Positions 35,220 through 44,447 of a stretch of 64,000 nt of DNA are shown in pieces; the stretch's first letter is position 1, and each line of letters starts with the position of its first letter. Under the pieces are notes generated by a model. It had not been told where the DNA came from and did not search any database. It saw only the letters and a program-made list of their open reading frames with translations. The position numbers and the translations under genes are program-made. Source of the DNA: Anaerococcus sp. Marseille-P3915 (lineage in GTDB: Bacteria > Bacillota > Clostridia > Tissierellales > Peptoniphilaceae); contig NZ_LT984887.1 of NCBI RefSeq assembly GCF_900258475.1, positions 1,002,353 through 1,066,352 on the forward strand. The letters run 5' to 3'.

Positions 35220-37840
35220 GCACAAAATACGTTTATAACTTCGATGAAGGCGACAAATCAATGAGAAGCCTTCTAGGCGGTAAGGGAGCAAACCTTGCAG
35301 AAATGACCAACATGGGAATCAATGTTCCTTATGGTTTCTCAGTAACAACTGAAGCATGTATCAGATATTACAAAGAAGATAAAAAGCTTTGGGATGAATT
35401 AAATGCTGAAATTACTGAACATATTAAAGACCTAGAAAAACACAATGGCAAAACTTTTGGTAATAACGAAGATCCTCTTCTAGTATCAGTTAGATCTGGT
35501 GCACCTATATCAATGCCAGGTATGATGGATACTATCCTAAACTTAGGTCTTAATGATGTTGCTGTTAAGGGTCTTGAAAATAAAACTCAAAACAGAAGAT
35601 TTGCTTACGACTCTTATAGAAGATTTATTCAAATGTTTGCTGATGTTGCAATGGGACTTGATAAAAATAAATTTGAAGAAGTTCTAACAGCCAAGAAAAA
35701 TGAAAAAGGCGTTGCAACTGACCATGACCTTACAGCTGAAGATTTTGTAGATGTAGTTGATAAATATAAAGTAGTTTATAAAGAACTTGCTGGCGAAGAA
35801 TTCCCACAAGAACCTAGAAAACAATTAGACCTTGCTATTGCTGCAGTATTTTCATCATGGAATAACGACAGGGCAATCCTTTACAGAAAATTAAACGAAA
35901 TTGATGATAAAATGGGTACAGCTGTTAACGTTCAATCAATGGTATTTGGTAACATGGGCGAAACAAGCGGTACTGGTGTAGCCTTCTCTAGAAACCCAGC
36001 TACAGGAGAAAACGTTCTATATGGTGAATACCTAATGAACGCTCAAGGTGAAGACGTTGTTGCAGGTGTTCGTACTCCAGAACCAATCAGCCATCTAAAA
36101 GACTTAATGCCTGAAGTATATGATGAATTTGCAAACACAGCTCAAACTCTTGAGAAACATTACAAAGACATGCAAGATATGGAATTTACTATCCAAGATG
36201 GTAAACTCTATTTATTACAAACTAGAAATGGTAAAAGAACTGCCCAAGCAGCTGTCCAAGTAGCTGTAGATATGGTAGAAGAAGGCTTAGTTGACGAAAA
36301 AGAAGCTCTATTAAGAGTTAACCCACAAGACTTAGACGGACTTCTCCACCCTACCTTCACTCAAGCAGCTATAGATAAGTCTGAAGCCCTAACAGTAGGT
36401 CTTGCAGCATCTCCAGGAGCAGCAGTAGGTAAGATAGCTTTCTCTGCCCCAGAAGCAGCAAAAAGAGCAAAAGATGGTGAAACAGTAATCCTTGTTCGTG
36501 AAGAAACAAGCCCAGAAGACCTAGAAGGTATGGTATCAGCAGTTGGTATCCTTACAGCAAGAGGCGGTATGACATCACACGCTGCAGTAGTAGCAAGAGG
36601 TATGGGTAAATGCTGTGTATCTGGTGCTTCAGATATCCACGTAAACGAACTTGAACATACCCTAAGAGTAGGCGATGTAGTTTTAACAGATCAAGATACA
36701 ATTTCAATAGATGGTTCAACAGGTGCAATCTATGCAGGAACTCTTGAGACCCAACCACCACAAATGCACGGTGCCTTCGGCAAATTTATGGAATGGGTAG
36801 ATAAATATAGAGATATGAAAGTTAGAACAAATGCAGATACACCAAGAGATGCAAAACAAGCTCTAGAATTTGGCGCTGAAGGTATAGGTCTATGTAGAAC
36901 AGAACACATGTTCTTTGCTGATGATAGAATCTTCCAAGTTAGAAAGATGATCCTAGCTTCTGATCTTGAAACAAGACAAGCAGCCCTAGATAAAATCCTT
37001 CCAATGCAAGAAGATGACTTCTATCAAATCTACAAACTAATGGAAGAAAGACCTGTAACTGTAAGACTTCTTGACCCACCACTTCACGAATTCCTACCAA
37101 AGGGAGAAAAAGAAATCGCTGACCTTGCCCTAGAATTAAAGATGCAACCAGCAAGAATTCACGAAAGAATTTCTGAACTTCAAGAAGTAAACCCAATGCT
37201 AGGTTTCAGAGGCCTAAGACTTGGTGTAATCTATCCAGAAATCTCAAGAATGCAAGCAAGAGCAATCATGCAAGCAGCTATTAGACTAAATAAAGAAGGC
37301 ATAAAAGTAGTTCCAGAAATCATGATCCCACTTTCATCAGATGTACACGAACTAGCTTACGTAAAAGATATAGTTGTAAAAGAAATTGAAAAAGTATTTG
37401 AAGAACAAGGTATGGAAATCAAATACCTACTAGGTACCATGATTGAAATCCCAAGAGCAGCTATAACAGCAGATGAAATCGCTCAAATCACAGACTTCTT
37501 CAGCTTCGGTACAAACGACCTTACACAAATGACCTTTGGTCTATCAAGAGATGACGCAGGTAAATTCCTACCAGCTTACATCGAAAAAGACATCCTAGAA
37601 AAGGATCCATTCCAAGTACTAGATCAAAAAGGCGTTGGCTTCTTAGTAGAAACAGCTGTAGAAAAAGGTAGAAAATCAAACTCTGCCCTACACCTTGGTA
37701 TCTGTGGTGAACACGGTGGAGAACCAAATACAGTTAAATACCTATACAATGTAGGTCTTGACTATGTATCATGCTCACCATTTAGAATTCCAATAGCTAA
37801 ACTTGCAGCAGCTCAAGCAGCAATAGAAAAAAATAAATAA
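35216..37840 (+). CDS. ppdK: Pyruvate, phosphate dikinase
   Basis: 874 aa, full length. Interconverts pyruvate + ATP + Pi and PEP + AMP + PPi. The ATP-grasp nucleotide domain is at the N-terminus (GGKGANLAEMTNMG). The swivelling phosphohistidine domain has GGMTSHAAVVARGMGK, where the regulatory Thr precedes the catalytic His. The PEP/pyruvate barrel has GFRGLRLG and the lid Cys in GICGEHGGEP. In anaerobes it often runs in the ATP-forming glycolytic direction. A strong terminator follows. Codon use is more biased than in neighbouring genes, which suggests high expression. Confidence 0.98.
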   Translation: MSTKYVYNFDEGDKSMRSLLGGKGANLAEMTNMGINVPYGFSVTTEACIRYYKEDKKLWDELNAEITEHIKDLEKHNGKTFGNNEDPLLVSVRSGAPISMPGMMDTILNLGLNDVAVKGLENKTQNRRFAYDSYRRFIQMFADVAMGLDKNKFEEVLTAKKNEKGVATDHDLTAEDFVDVVDKYKVVYKELAGEEFPQEPRKQLDLAIAAVFSSWNNDRAILYRKLNEIDDKMGTAVNVQSMVFGNMGETSGTGVAFSRNPATGENVLYGEYLMNAQGEDVVAGVRTPEPISHLKDLMPEVYDEFANTAQTLEKHYKDMQDMEFTIQDGKLYLLQTRNGKRTAQAAVQVAVDMVEEGLVDEKEALLRVNPQDLDGLLHPTFTQAAIDKSEALTVGLAASPGAAVGKIAFSAPEAAKRAKDGETVILVREETSPEDLEGMVSAVGILTARGGMTSHAAVVARGMGKCCVSGASDIHVNELEHTLRVGDVVLTDQDTISIDGSTGAIYAGTLETQPPQMHGAFGKFMEWVDKYRDMKVRTNADTPRDAKQALEFGAEGIGLCRTEHMFFADDRIFQVRKMILASDLETRQAALDKILPMQEDDFYQIYKLMEERPVTVRLLDPPLHEFLPKGEKEIADLALELKMQPARIHERISELQEVNPMLGFRGLRLGVIYPEISRMQARAIMQAAIRLNKEGIKVVPEIMIPLSSDVHELAYVKDIVVKEIEKVFEEQGMEIKYLLGTMIEIPRAAITADEIAQITDFFSFGTNDLTQMTFGLSRDDAGKFLPAYIEKDILEKDPFQVLDQKGVGFLVETAVEKGRKSNSALHLGICGEHGGEPNTVKYLYNVGLDYVSCSPFRIPIAKLAAAQAAIEKNK

Positions 37841-37857
37841 GCTATAAAAATAATTTT

Positions 37858-37890
37858 CTCCGGTTAGTCTTTCTAACCGGAGATTTTTTT
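37858..37890 (+). terminator. Terminator of ppdK
   Basis: CTCCGGTTAG and CTAACCGGAG form a perfect 10-bp stem with loop TCTTT, followed by A and eight T. Confidence 0.95.
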
Positions 37891-37955
37891 CACAAAAAAT
37901 TTGCAATTTTTATATTCTTAGGATAAAATCTTCAAATAATCTAAAAGGAGAATTT

Positions 37956-38663
37956 ATGGAAAAATTAGAAAAATTTAAAGCAATAGATGGAGCCCAGCTT
38001 AAATATATAGCCTTCGCTTCAATGTTTATAGACCATTTTAATAAAGCAATTATAACACCATTTTTGACTGGGTCTGGTCCCCTAGTTATTCTTACAACTA
38101 TCTTTGACATCCTAGGTAGGATTGCCTTTCCAATCTTTGCCTTCATGATAGTGGAAGGATTTTTCAAGACTAAATCACGCTGGAAATATTTAAGGAATCT
38201 CTTAATTTTTGCGGTGATTTCAGAAATCCCTTACGATATGTTCCAATCAGCTGAGTTTGTAAATACCTGGTCACAAAATATTCTCTGGGGTCTTGCCCTA
38301 GGACTTTTTACCATAATGGTAATTGATAGGCTAAAAGAAAGCATAAAAAATAGACCACTTTGGGTCATCGTATCGCTAATTCTTGTAGCTCTGTCATGTC
38401 TAGGATCTATGCTAATCTCATCAGACTATGAGTATTATGCCATTATAACCATCTACCTATATTATGTTTTCTATGATAAAAGAATCCTAGCATCAGTTCT
38501 TTCCTACCTAGTAATCATCAAGGAAATCTACGCCATCCTCGGTTTTGCAACCGTACTTTTATATAATGGAGAAAAAGGCAAACAAAATAAAATATTTAAC
38601 TACCTATTTTACCCAGTCCATCTTTTAATTTTTGGAATAATAAGGATGGCCTTTAAAATCTAA
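37956..38663 (+). CDS. TraX-family membrane protein
   Basis: 235 aa with about seven membrane helices. The start GAQLKYIAFASMFIDHFNKA, with His in an early helix, followed by LGRIAFPIFAFMIVEGFFKT and FAVISEIPYDM, is the TraX/acyltransferase-like family signature. F-plasmid TraX acetylates pilin; chromosomal Firmicutes members probably acylate envelope molecules. AAAGGAG precedes the start. The stop codon directly abuts the left end of the IS1182-like element. Confidence 0.85.
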   Translation: MEKLEKFKAIDGAQLKYIAFASMFIDHFNKAIITPFLTGSGPLVILTTIFDILGRIAFPIFAFMIVEGFFKTKSRWKYLRNLLIFAVISEIPYDMFQSAEFVNTWSQNILWGLALGLFTIMVIDRLKESIKNRPLWVIVSLILVALSCLGSMLISSDYEYYAIITIYLYYVFYDKRILASVLSYLVIIKEIYAILGFATVLLYNGEKGKQNKIFNYLFYPVHLLIFGIIRMAFKI

Positions 38664-38831
38664 GGTGATGTTGCAGAATAGGTAAATCTATTCTGCGCAT
38701 TGCTTTTTTTATTATATATCTGTATCAAGCCATTAATTTTTATAGAAGTTTTTAAGTTGAGAATGAATTTTTCCACATTTTTATTAAAAATAGGCTCACT
38801 TAATAGAGCTTATGAAATTAATATTTTTTTC

Positions 38832-40391
38832 TTAAGCAGCTTTGTATTTTATGATGTTTAAATCTTTATTTTCTATTTTTGATGACAGTTTATTTAAGTT
38901 TAGTGCTATTGATAAGAGGCATATTTCACTTATTATATTTTCTTTTCCTCTATGGTGGAATCTGTTGTAGTTTAAGCCTGACTTTATTTTGGAAAATGCT
39001 CCTTCGGCTTGGATTGATCTATTTAATCTTTCTTCTATTCCTTGGTCAGATATTATGTTTTCTAATGATTCTTTCCTATATTTTTGGAAGGTTTCTGCTA
39101 TGTAGATTCCTTTAGTTTTTTGACCATCTTTGTTCCAATCAAAACACCTATAGACCTTTGTAGTTGTTATATATCCACTTTTTCTTTTATTGTATCTGTC
39201 CTTGCATCTTATGAATTCTTTGCCTTCTTGTGATATATATTTGTCTTGACTTTCATCATAGATTAGACTTCCCTTAAATTCTTGCTCTTTTTTATATTTT
39301 CGTGTTTTTGATTGCTCATAGTTTGATGGTTTTATGTACGATGTTAGCTTATTTTCTTCTAGATATACATAGTTTTCTTCACTTTCATATCCTGCATCTG
39401 CTACTATTTTGTCTAGTTTGTTTGGATAGTTTTCTTGTAGTTTTTTTAAGAATGGTTTTAGGGTGTACATATCGTTTGTATGGTGGGATATATTTTCACC
39501 TATGATGAAACCTGATGCGCTTGCAAGCTGAATGTTGTAGGCTGGCTTTAGTTGACCATTTCTCATGTGGTCTTCTTTCATTCTCATGAAGGTTGCGTCA
39601 TGGTCTGTTTTTGAGTAGGAGTTTCTGTAATCTCCCATTATTTCTAGGTGTTCTTGATAAGTTTCTAACTTATTTTTCCAATCTTTTAGTTGTTCATAGT
39701 CTCGTTGGAGTTGATGTTTTCTTTTTCCTTGACCATGTACGAAGTTTATTTTCTTTTCTATACATTCTTTACTTACTTGATTAAATGATATCTTTACTAC
39801 TTCTAATACTTGGGATGGTGTTAAGTCTTTATTTAAATTGAAGTGCTTTATTATTCTGATTCTTAGTTTTTCTTGCCATTTTTCTGTGCTTCCTCTCCGG
39901 ACAAAGCTGTATCTGTTGGCATAAGCTTCTATTTTTGTTCCATCTATGTATATACTTGATAGATCTATTTGCTTTTCTTCTACTAGTATTTCTACTATTT
40001 GACTTAGTAGATTAGGTGTTAGATTTACTATTTTCTGTCTAAATCTATTTATTGTGCTATGATCTGGTGGGGTTTGTCCGTCAAGAAGATATTTTATTCT
40101 TAGATCATATTTACATGATTTTTCTATTTCTCTTGATGAGAATATTCCTTCAGAGTAGCAGAATATTATTATTTGAAGCATTGTTACTGGATTTACAGTA
40201 GGTTTTCTCCCAAATGATGAGTAGACTTTTCTTAGTTCTGTTAGGTCTATCCTTTCAATTATATTTTTTACAAGCCTTAGTTTTATGTCATCTTGGATGT
40301 ATACTTCTGTGTTAAAGTTTAATTTTAATTGAATTGTATCACCAACTAGTGTAAGATTAGTTAATGATGATGTATTACTATTTTGTTTCAT
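38832..40391 (-). CDS. IS1182-family DDE transposase
   Basis: 519 aa. The N-terminal DUF772 region has YSSFGRKPTVNPVTML and YLLDGQTPPDHSTINRFR. The DDE_Tnp_1 core follows with IYIDGTKIEAYANRYSFV (first Asp), KIVADAGYESEENY (second Asp) and C-terminal RSIQAEGAFSKIKSGLNYNRF (Glu). No clear ribosome binding site is visible and TACAAT lies only a few bases before the ATG, so a leaderless or poorly translated mRNA is possible. Confidence 0.93.
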   Translation of the reverse strand: MKQNSNTSSLTNLTLVGDTIQLKLNFNTEVYIQDDIKLRLVKNIIERIDLTELRKVYSSFGRKPTVNPVTMLQIIIFCYSEGIFSSREIEKSCKYDLRIKYLLDGQTPPDHSTINRFRQKIVNLTPNLLSQIVEILVEEKQIDLSSIYIDGTKIEAYANRYSFVRRGSTEKWQEKLRIRIIKHFNLNKDLTPSQVLEVVKISFNQVSKECIEKKINFVHGQGKRKHQLQRDYEQLKDWKNKLETYQEHLEIMGDYRNSYSKTDHDATFMRMKEDHMRNGQLKPAYNIQLASASGFIIGENISHHTNDMYTLKPFLKKLQENYPNKLDKIVADAGYESEENYVYLEENKLTSYIKPSNYEQSKTRKYKKEQEFKGSLIYDESQDKYISQEGKEFIRCKDRYNKRKSGYITTTKVYRCFDWNKDGQKTKGIYIAETFQKYRKESLENIISDQGIEERLNRSIQAEGAFSKIKSGLNYNRFHHRGKENIISEICLLSIALNLNKLSSKIENKDLNIIKYKAA

Positions 40392-40405
40392 AAATACATT
40401 GTATC

Positions 40406-40443
40406 AGAAAAAGACGAGGATTTCACTTTCCTCGTCTTTTTCT
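40406..40443. terminator. Perfect 14-bp hairpin inside the IS1182 right end
   Basis: AGAAAAAGACGAGG (40406-40419) pairs fully with CCTCGTCTTTTTCT (40430-40443). It lies between the IS end and the transposase start and can stop outside transcripts from entering the transposase gene. It may also terminate the 94-aa gene that runs into it. Confidence 0.85.
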
Positions 40444-40469
40444 ATGTTAGGACTTTTGCAACAGCCCCT

Positions 40470-40754
40470 TTATTTTGTGTTTTTTATTTTATAAGACTTT
40501 ATTAGAGAAATAGAATTTATAACAATTGAAAGGGCCACACATATCCAAAGAGCCTTAGAAATAGTTGGCATGGTATCCATAAGTCCTGCCCAGTCTTCTT
40601 TTATAATCCTTCCTGCCCCATCGGCATAAAAAGCACATACAGTTAGACTTGTAAAAGATAAAGACAAAAACCTAAAAAAATCCGAAGAGTTTTTGAAATT
40701 CATTATATTTAAAAGGGCAGTAATTATTGCAGCTGCACTAAAAATTAACCACAT
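40470..40754 (-). CDS. Small membrane protein, unknown function
   Basis: 94 aa with three predicted membrane segments (about 1-20, 25-48 and 60-85) and a basic C-terminus. No family recognised. Its ATG overlaps the stop of the interrupted membrane-protein gene upstream, so the two formed a pair. Its TAA stop lies one base from the IS1182 right end, and it may have lost its original 3' region. Confidence 0.65.
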   Translation of the reverse strand: MWLIFSAAAIITALLNIMNFKNSSDFFRFLSLSFTSLTVCAFYADGAGRIIKEDWAGLMDTMPTISKALWICVALSIVINSISLIKSYKIKNTK

Positions 40755-41090
40755 TAGTAAGCTTCCTTTTTTATATATTTCTTAACAATTATACCAAAAT
40801 ATATTGACATAAAAATAGCAATAAGACCTGATATAATTCTCTTAGTTACACCCATTTCTGTCGCAAAAATCGCATAGGCAAAGAGTGTTAAAATCGCAAT
40901 TGTATATAAAAATAAGACAATCCCCCTAGTTGCTATTTTAACTGTGGTTGAATTTTTATTTTCAAATGATTTTTTCAAAACAAAATAGAAAAATCTCACA
41001 AAAACAATTGGTATGGATACAATAAATAGTACAATTTAAAATCGAATATATGATACAATAAATAATAAGAAATCATAGGAGGATTTTAAA

Positions 41091-41356
<266 letters not shown>

Positions 41357-41366
<10 letters not shown>

Positions 41367-42220
41367 AGCTCATAATCTCAAATAGAGATAAATACAGTAT
41401 TAGTGCAATGTGTAAGTTTTTAGGAATAACAAGAAGCTTAATATACTATCATATAAACAAAGAAGAATCTAAAAACAACCTAAAAACAGAAGAGCTTTTA
41501 GAAGAGAAAATCAAAGAAATATTCAGAAAAAGTAAAAACGCGTATGGATCTAGAAAAATCAAAGTAGAACTAGAAAATCAAGGCATAATAGCATCAAGAA
41601 GAAAAATATGTAAAGTAATGAAAAAACACGCCTTAATCTCAAGCTATACAGTAAAACAATACAAGGTAGAAAAAACTACATGTAACAATAAACAAATAAA
41701 AAATAAAGTAGACAGACACTTTGATAATAGAGAATCTTTAGAAGCATGTGTAAGTGACTTAACCTATGTAAGAGTAGGAAATAGCTGGAACTATATATGT
41801 GCAATAATAGATTTACACAACAGGGAAATAATAGGCTATGCAGCAGGTAAAAATAAAAGTGCTGAATTAGTAAAAGAAGCAATTTACTCAATAAGATATC
41901 CATTAAATAAAATAAAAATATTCCATACAGATAGAGGACGAGAATTTGATAATAAGAGCATAGATAAAATCCTAGATGTATTTGGAATAGAAAGATCCTT
42001 AAGCAAAAAAGGAAGTCCTTATGATAATGCTGTAGCTGAAGCATTTAATAAGGTAATGAAAACAGAATTTGTTTATCAGAAAGAATTTAGAAGTTTAAAT
42101 CAACTAAAATTAGAACTATCAGAGTATGTTTACTGGTACAACAACCTAAGGATCCATGGATCCTTAGGTTACTTGCCACCAGTTAAATATAGACATTTAA
42201 GATTAAATAGATATTATTAG
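41357..42220 (+). CDS. IS3-family transposase OrfB
   Basis: The frame is open from at least 41357 and reads [20 protein letters not shown] after slippage. If started independently the first ATG is at 41408 (270 aa). HTH_21 region [12 protein letters not shown]; rve core with Asp in CVSDLTYV, Asp in [10 protein letters not shown], and Glu in [15 protein letters not shown]-terminal [17 protein letters not shown] is typical. Complete DDE triad. Confidence 0.9.
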
Positions 42221-42415
42221 TTAATCTTAAATTAGTACGTTCGATTTTAGATTGTACAAATAGGTGTTGACAATCCACAATCAACATTATTAAATAAAGT
42301 ACTTTTCCTAAAATTTTCATAATAAGTCCTTTCTTGTAAAAATAATACATTTTTGAACTCTCAAAATCCAATACGAGTCAAGCGCTAAATATTTTTCTGC
42401 TATATTTATCTACCG

Positions 42416-43003
42416 CTATTTTTCATCACTTTCTAGTTCAACTTCTAAAACCAAACCTGATAAGTCTTTTTTAAGTCCAGATTTTATTTCTTCCTTCCAC
42501 TGACTTGAAACAGTTAGATCTTTTGAATAGGTTGAATAAGATTCAAATATGCTCAAAGGCTCATCCGCCTTAAGAACTCCTCCATCAGTCCAAGTGTAAG
42601 CATTTGTTCTTTTATCTATGAAAATCCTATCTCCAAAGTATGCTCCTGATATTAAAGAGATTTTTTTATCTGATATTGCATAAAGATTTAGCTTATTAGA
42701 AGTGATATCGACCCCTAGCTTTTCACCCTCATCTATCTTTGGAAGTTCAATATCAAAAATATCATCTTCATTTCCCTTATCATAATTTATTAGCTTTAGA
42801 CGAAGCTTTGCATCCTTATCTCCCTTAAATGAATAAACATTGGCTCCAAAATCAACCACATCGCCGCCATCAAAACCATCCCTTAGGTCAAGTTCAAAAT
42901 CTTCCTTTACGATCTCTACCTGGTCTTTTTTGGTATTCGCAATTTTGCAGGAAGCTAATATTAGCATTAAGAAAATACATAAAATTAGGCTTTTCTTTTT
43001 CAT
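42416..43003 (-). CDS. Lipoprotein, paralogue A
   Basis: 195 aa with a lipoprotein signal MKKKSLILCIFLMLILASC, where Cys is the lipidation site. The mature part is acidic. VDFGANVYSFKG and the C-terminal SGLVLEVELESDEK recur in variant form in the 47.8-kb lipoprotein and in the 43.7-kb remnant, so this is a local gene family. No known domain. An own promoter precedes it (43031-43059). Confidence 0.85.
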   Translation of the reverse strand: MKKKSLILCIFLMLILASCKIANTKKDQVEIVKEDFELDLRDGFDGGDVVDFGANVYSFKGDKDAKLRLKLINYDKGNEDDIFDIELPKIDEGEKLGVDITSNKLNLYAISDKKISLISGAYFGDRIFIDKRTNAYTWTDGGVLKADEPLSIFESYSTYSKDLTVSSQWKEEIKSGLKKDLSGLVLEVELESDEK

Positions 43004-43030
43004 AACGCACTCCTTTACTTTGTTAATTTT

Positions 43031-43059
43031 ATAATATCACAAAATATTAAACTTTGCAA
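43031..43059 (-). promoter_or_regulatory. Promoter of lipoprotein A, touching the intron end
   Basis: TTGCAA (43059-43054), exactly 17 bases, TATTAT (43036-43031) on the minus strand. The first T of the -35 is the last base of the group II intron copy, so insertion either preserved or rebuilt this element. Confidence 0.7.
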
Positions 43060-43640
43060 TCGAATAGGGGCTAAGATCTAGCCCCTTTCACACCACCCGT
43101 ACGTGCCGTTCGGCATACGGCGGTTCAATATTCTCTTGTGTTATATTATTTATTTCTGATGAAACTATTTAACTTTATTCTTTTTTTATCCGAACCTTGA
43201 AGAATAAATACGTCATTCCTTGTATTCCATCAAGTCATAGTTTATCCTTTTCAAATATTACAATGAATATTGTTCCTCCCTTCGCTCCATTTCCATTACA
43301 GAAACTTCCTCACTACTATGGATTCTGCTGACTTCTCACTATTCGTTATTACTACTAGCTCGATATTGAGACCTCACGGGATAAGCCCTAATACTTTCAT
43401 CGTTTACTTGCAGAATTTACGCTTTGGGTTTACGGTTACCCTTTTGGGTCTTTGCTATCTCTTGCTAGCTTTCCCACCTGTTACGCCTCATATTCTGTTC
43501 CTGTTCGTCAAGCCACGATTTCGCTACCCGTTCTTCTCTCCTAGATGTCGCCATCTAAAACTTGCAAGTCGCTATTAGATTCGTCGGTAACTACGCTCTG
43601 TAGGGAATTTCACCCCAGCATTAGAACATGCCCGTCATAC
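43059..43640 (-). mobile_element. ORF-less group II intron copy (IIC-type)
   Basis: About 580 bp. The 5' part (43640 to about 43340, beginning GTATGACGGGCATG) and the 3' part (domain V/VI, about 43130-43059) closely match the 62-64 kb intron, whereas the middle of about 190 bp does not match it and holds no reverse transcriptase. It lies directly after a terminator hairpin plus TTTTTTTCTT, the known target of class IIC introns. It may splice or move only with help in trans. Confidence 0.8.
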
Positions 43641-43665
43641 AAGAAAAAAACGGCCGAGGCCGCTT
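43641..43665 (-). terminator. Terminator used as intron target
   Basis: Minus strand GCGGCCTCGGCCG hairpin followed by TTTTTTTCTT; the intron begins at the next base. It was probably the terminator of the lipoprotein remnant just upstream. Confidence 0.8.
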
Positions 43666-43691
43666 AAATTATGACATTAGATTCTAAAATG

Positions 43692-43766
43692 CTATTTCTC
43701 ACTATCTTCAAGACTAATTTCTAAAATCATTCCTGAATATTTTTTATTTACACTTTTTTATTTTCG
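43692..43766 (-). pseudogene. C-terminal remnant of a third lipoprotein paralogue
   Basis: Twenty-four codons ending YSGMILEISLEDSEK before a stop correspond to the end of lipoprotein A (LSGLVLEVELESDEK). Upstream the frame closes at once and no start exists, so the rest of the gene has been lost. Its terminator is still present. Confidence 0.75.
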
Positions 43767-43811
43767 CATTATTTTATTAAATATTGTCAATATAGATATT
43801 TGTATCTGAAA

Positions 43812-44447
43812 CTATAAGTCATACTCATCAATTATCTTTCCAGCCTTCATTAGTATTTTAACATCTGCAAGTTGATCTATAAAAGCCTCCTCATGGCTTG
43901 CTAAAAGAATTATTTTATTACTCTTTTTATTTTCCATTATTATTTCCTTCAAGGCTATTATTCCCTGCTCATCTATAGCATTTGTAGGTTCATCGAATAT
44001 TAGTATCTGAGGTTTTTCCAGTATAACATTTGCAATTGCAAGTCTCTGCTTCATACCTAATGAGAATTTTTCAAAATTTTTGTCTTTTTGATCGTATAAA
44101 CTTACCTTTTTCAAAACATTATTAATATCTCCTTCATCAGCCACTTTATTTATCGAGGCAATTAATTTTAAATTATCAATAGCAGATAAATCACCTATAA
44201 AAGATGGATTTTCTAGCAAAAGACCTACCTTATCTAGCAAATTATTTGAGTTTACGACCTTACCATAAGCTTCTATTATTCCTTCATCTACACCTATCAG
44301 GCCACAAATTGCTCTAAAAAGCATGGTTTTACCAGAACCATTATGTCCAACAAATCCATATATTTTTCCATCTAATATAGTTAGATTTATCTTATCAAGA
44401 ACTATTTGACCATCAATTTTCTTTGTTACATTTTTGATTTTGATCAT
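43812..44447 (-). CDS. ABC transporter ATPase, peptide/immunity type
   Basis: 211 aa, short ATPase of the CcmA/BcrA-like type: Walker A GHNGSGKTML, signature FSLGMKQRLAIANVIL, Walker B ILIFDEPTNAID and H-loop ASHEEAFI. LSLGMKQRL-type signatures are typical of bacteriocin immunity and export ABC systems. Its start overlaps the upstream permease gene by 4 bp. It is the last gene of a six-gene minus-strand operon. Confidence 0.88.
   Translation of the reverse strand: MIKIKNVTKKIDGQIVLDKINLTILDGKIYGFVGHNGSGKTMLFRAICGLIGVDEGIIEAYGKVVNSNNLLDKVGLLLENPSFIGDLSAIDNLKLIASINKVADEGDINNVLKKVSLYDQKDKNFEKFSLGMKQRLAIANVILEKPQILIFDEPTNAIDEQGIIALKEIIMENKKSNKIILLASHEEAFIDQLADVKILMKAGKIIDEYDL

Larger units (their letters stand above)
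38664..40468 (-). mobile_element. IS1182-family insertion sequence
   Basis: The right end GGGGCTGTTGCAAAA (read inward on the minus strand from 40468) and the left end GGTGATGTTGCAGAA (from 38664) are imperfect inverted repeats sharing TGTTGCA. GCAGAATAG/CTATTCTGC (38673-38696) is a hairpin near the left end followed by seven T. One complete transposase lies inside. No convincing target duplication was found, so the ends may be off by a few bases. Confidence 0.75.

Noticed and set aside
42183..42371. 62-codon minus-strand gene starting at 42371
   Set aside because: Its real part is only the 5' end of the interrupted membrane-protein gene from 42320; the rest is transposon end sequence.
43270..43578. 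102-codon plus-strand reading frame with a Pro/Phe-rich protein
   Set aside because: It lies across conserved domain I sequence of the group II intron copy on the opposite strand; the same bases recur at 63.7-63.9 kb. It has no ribosome binding site and is an artefact of ribozyme RNA.
43059..43640. A first impression of an rRNA or tRNA fragment from GC-richer blocks such as CGTACGTGCCG
   Set aside because: The blocks fit intron domain V/VI and match the 62-kb intron that carries a reverse transcriptase; they do not match rRNA signatures.
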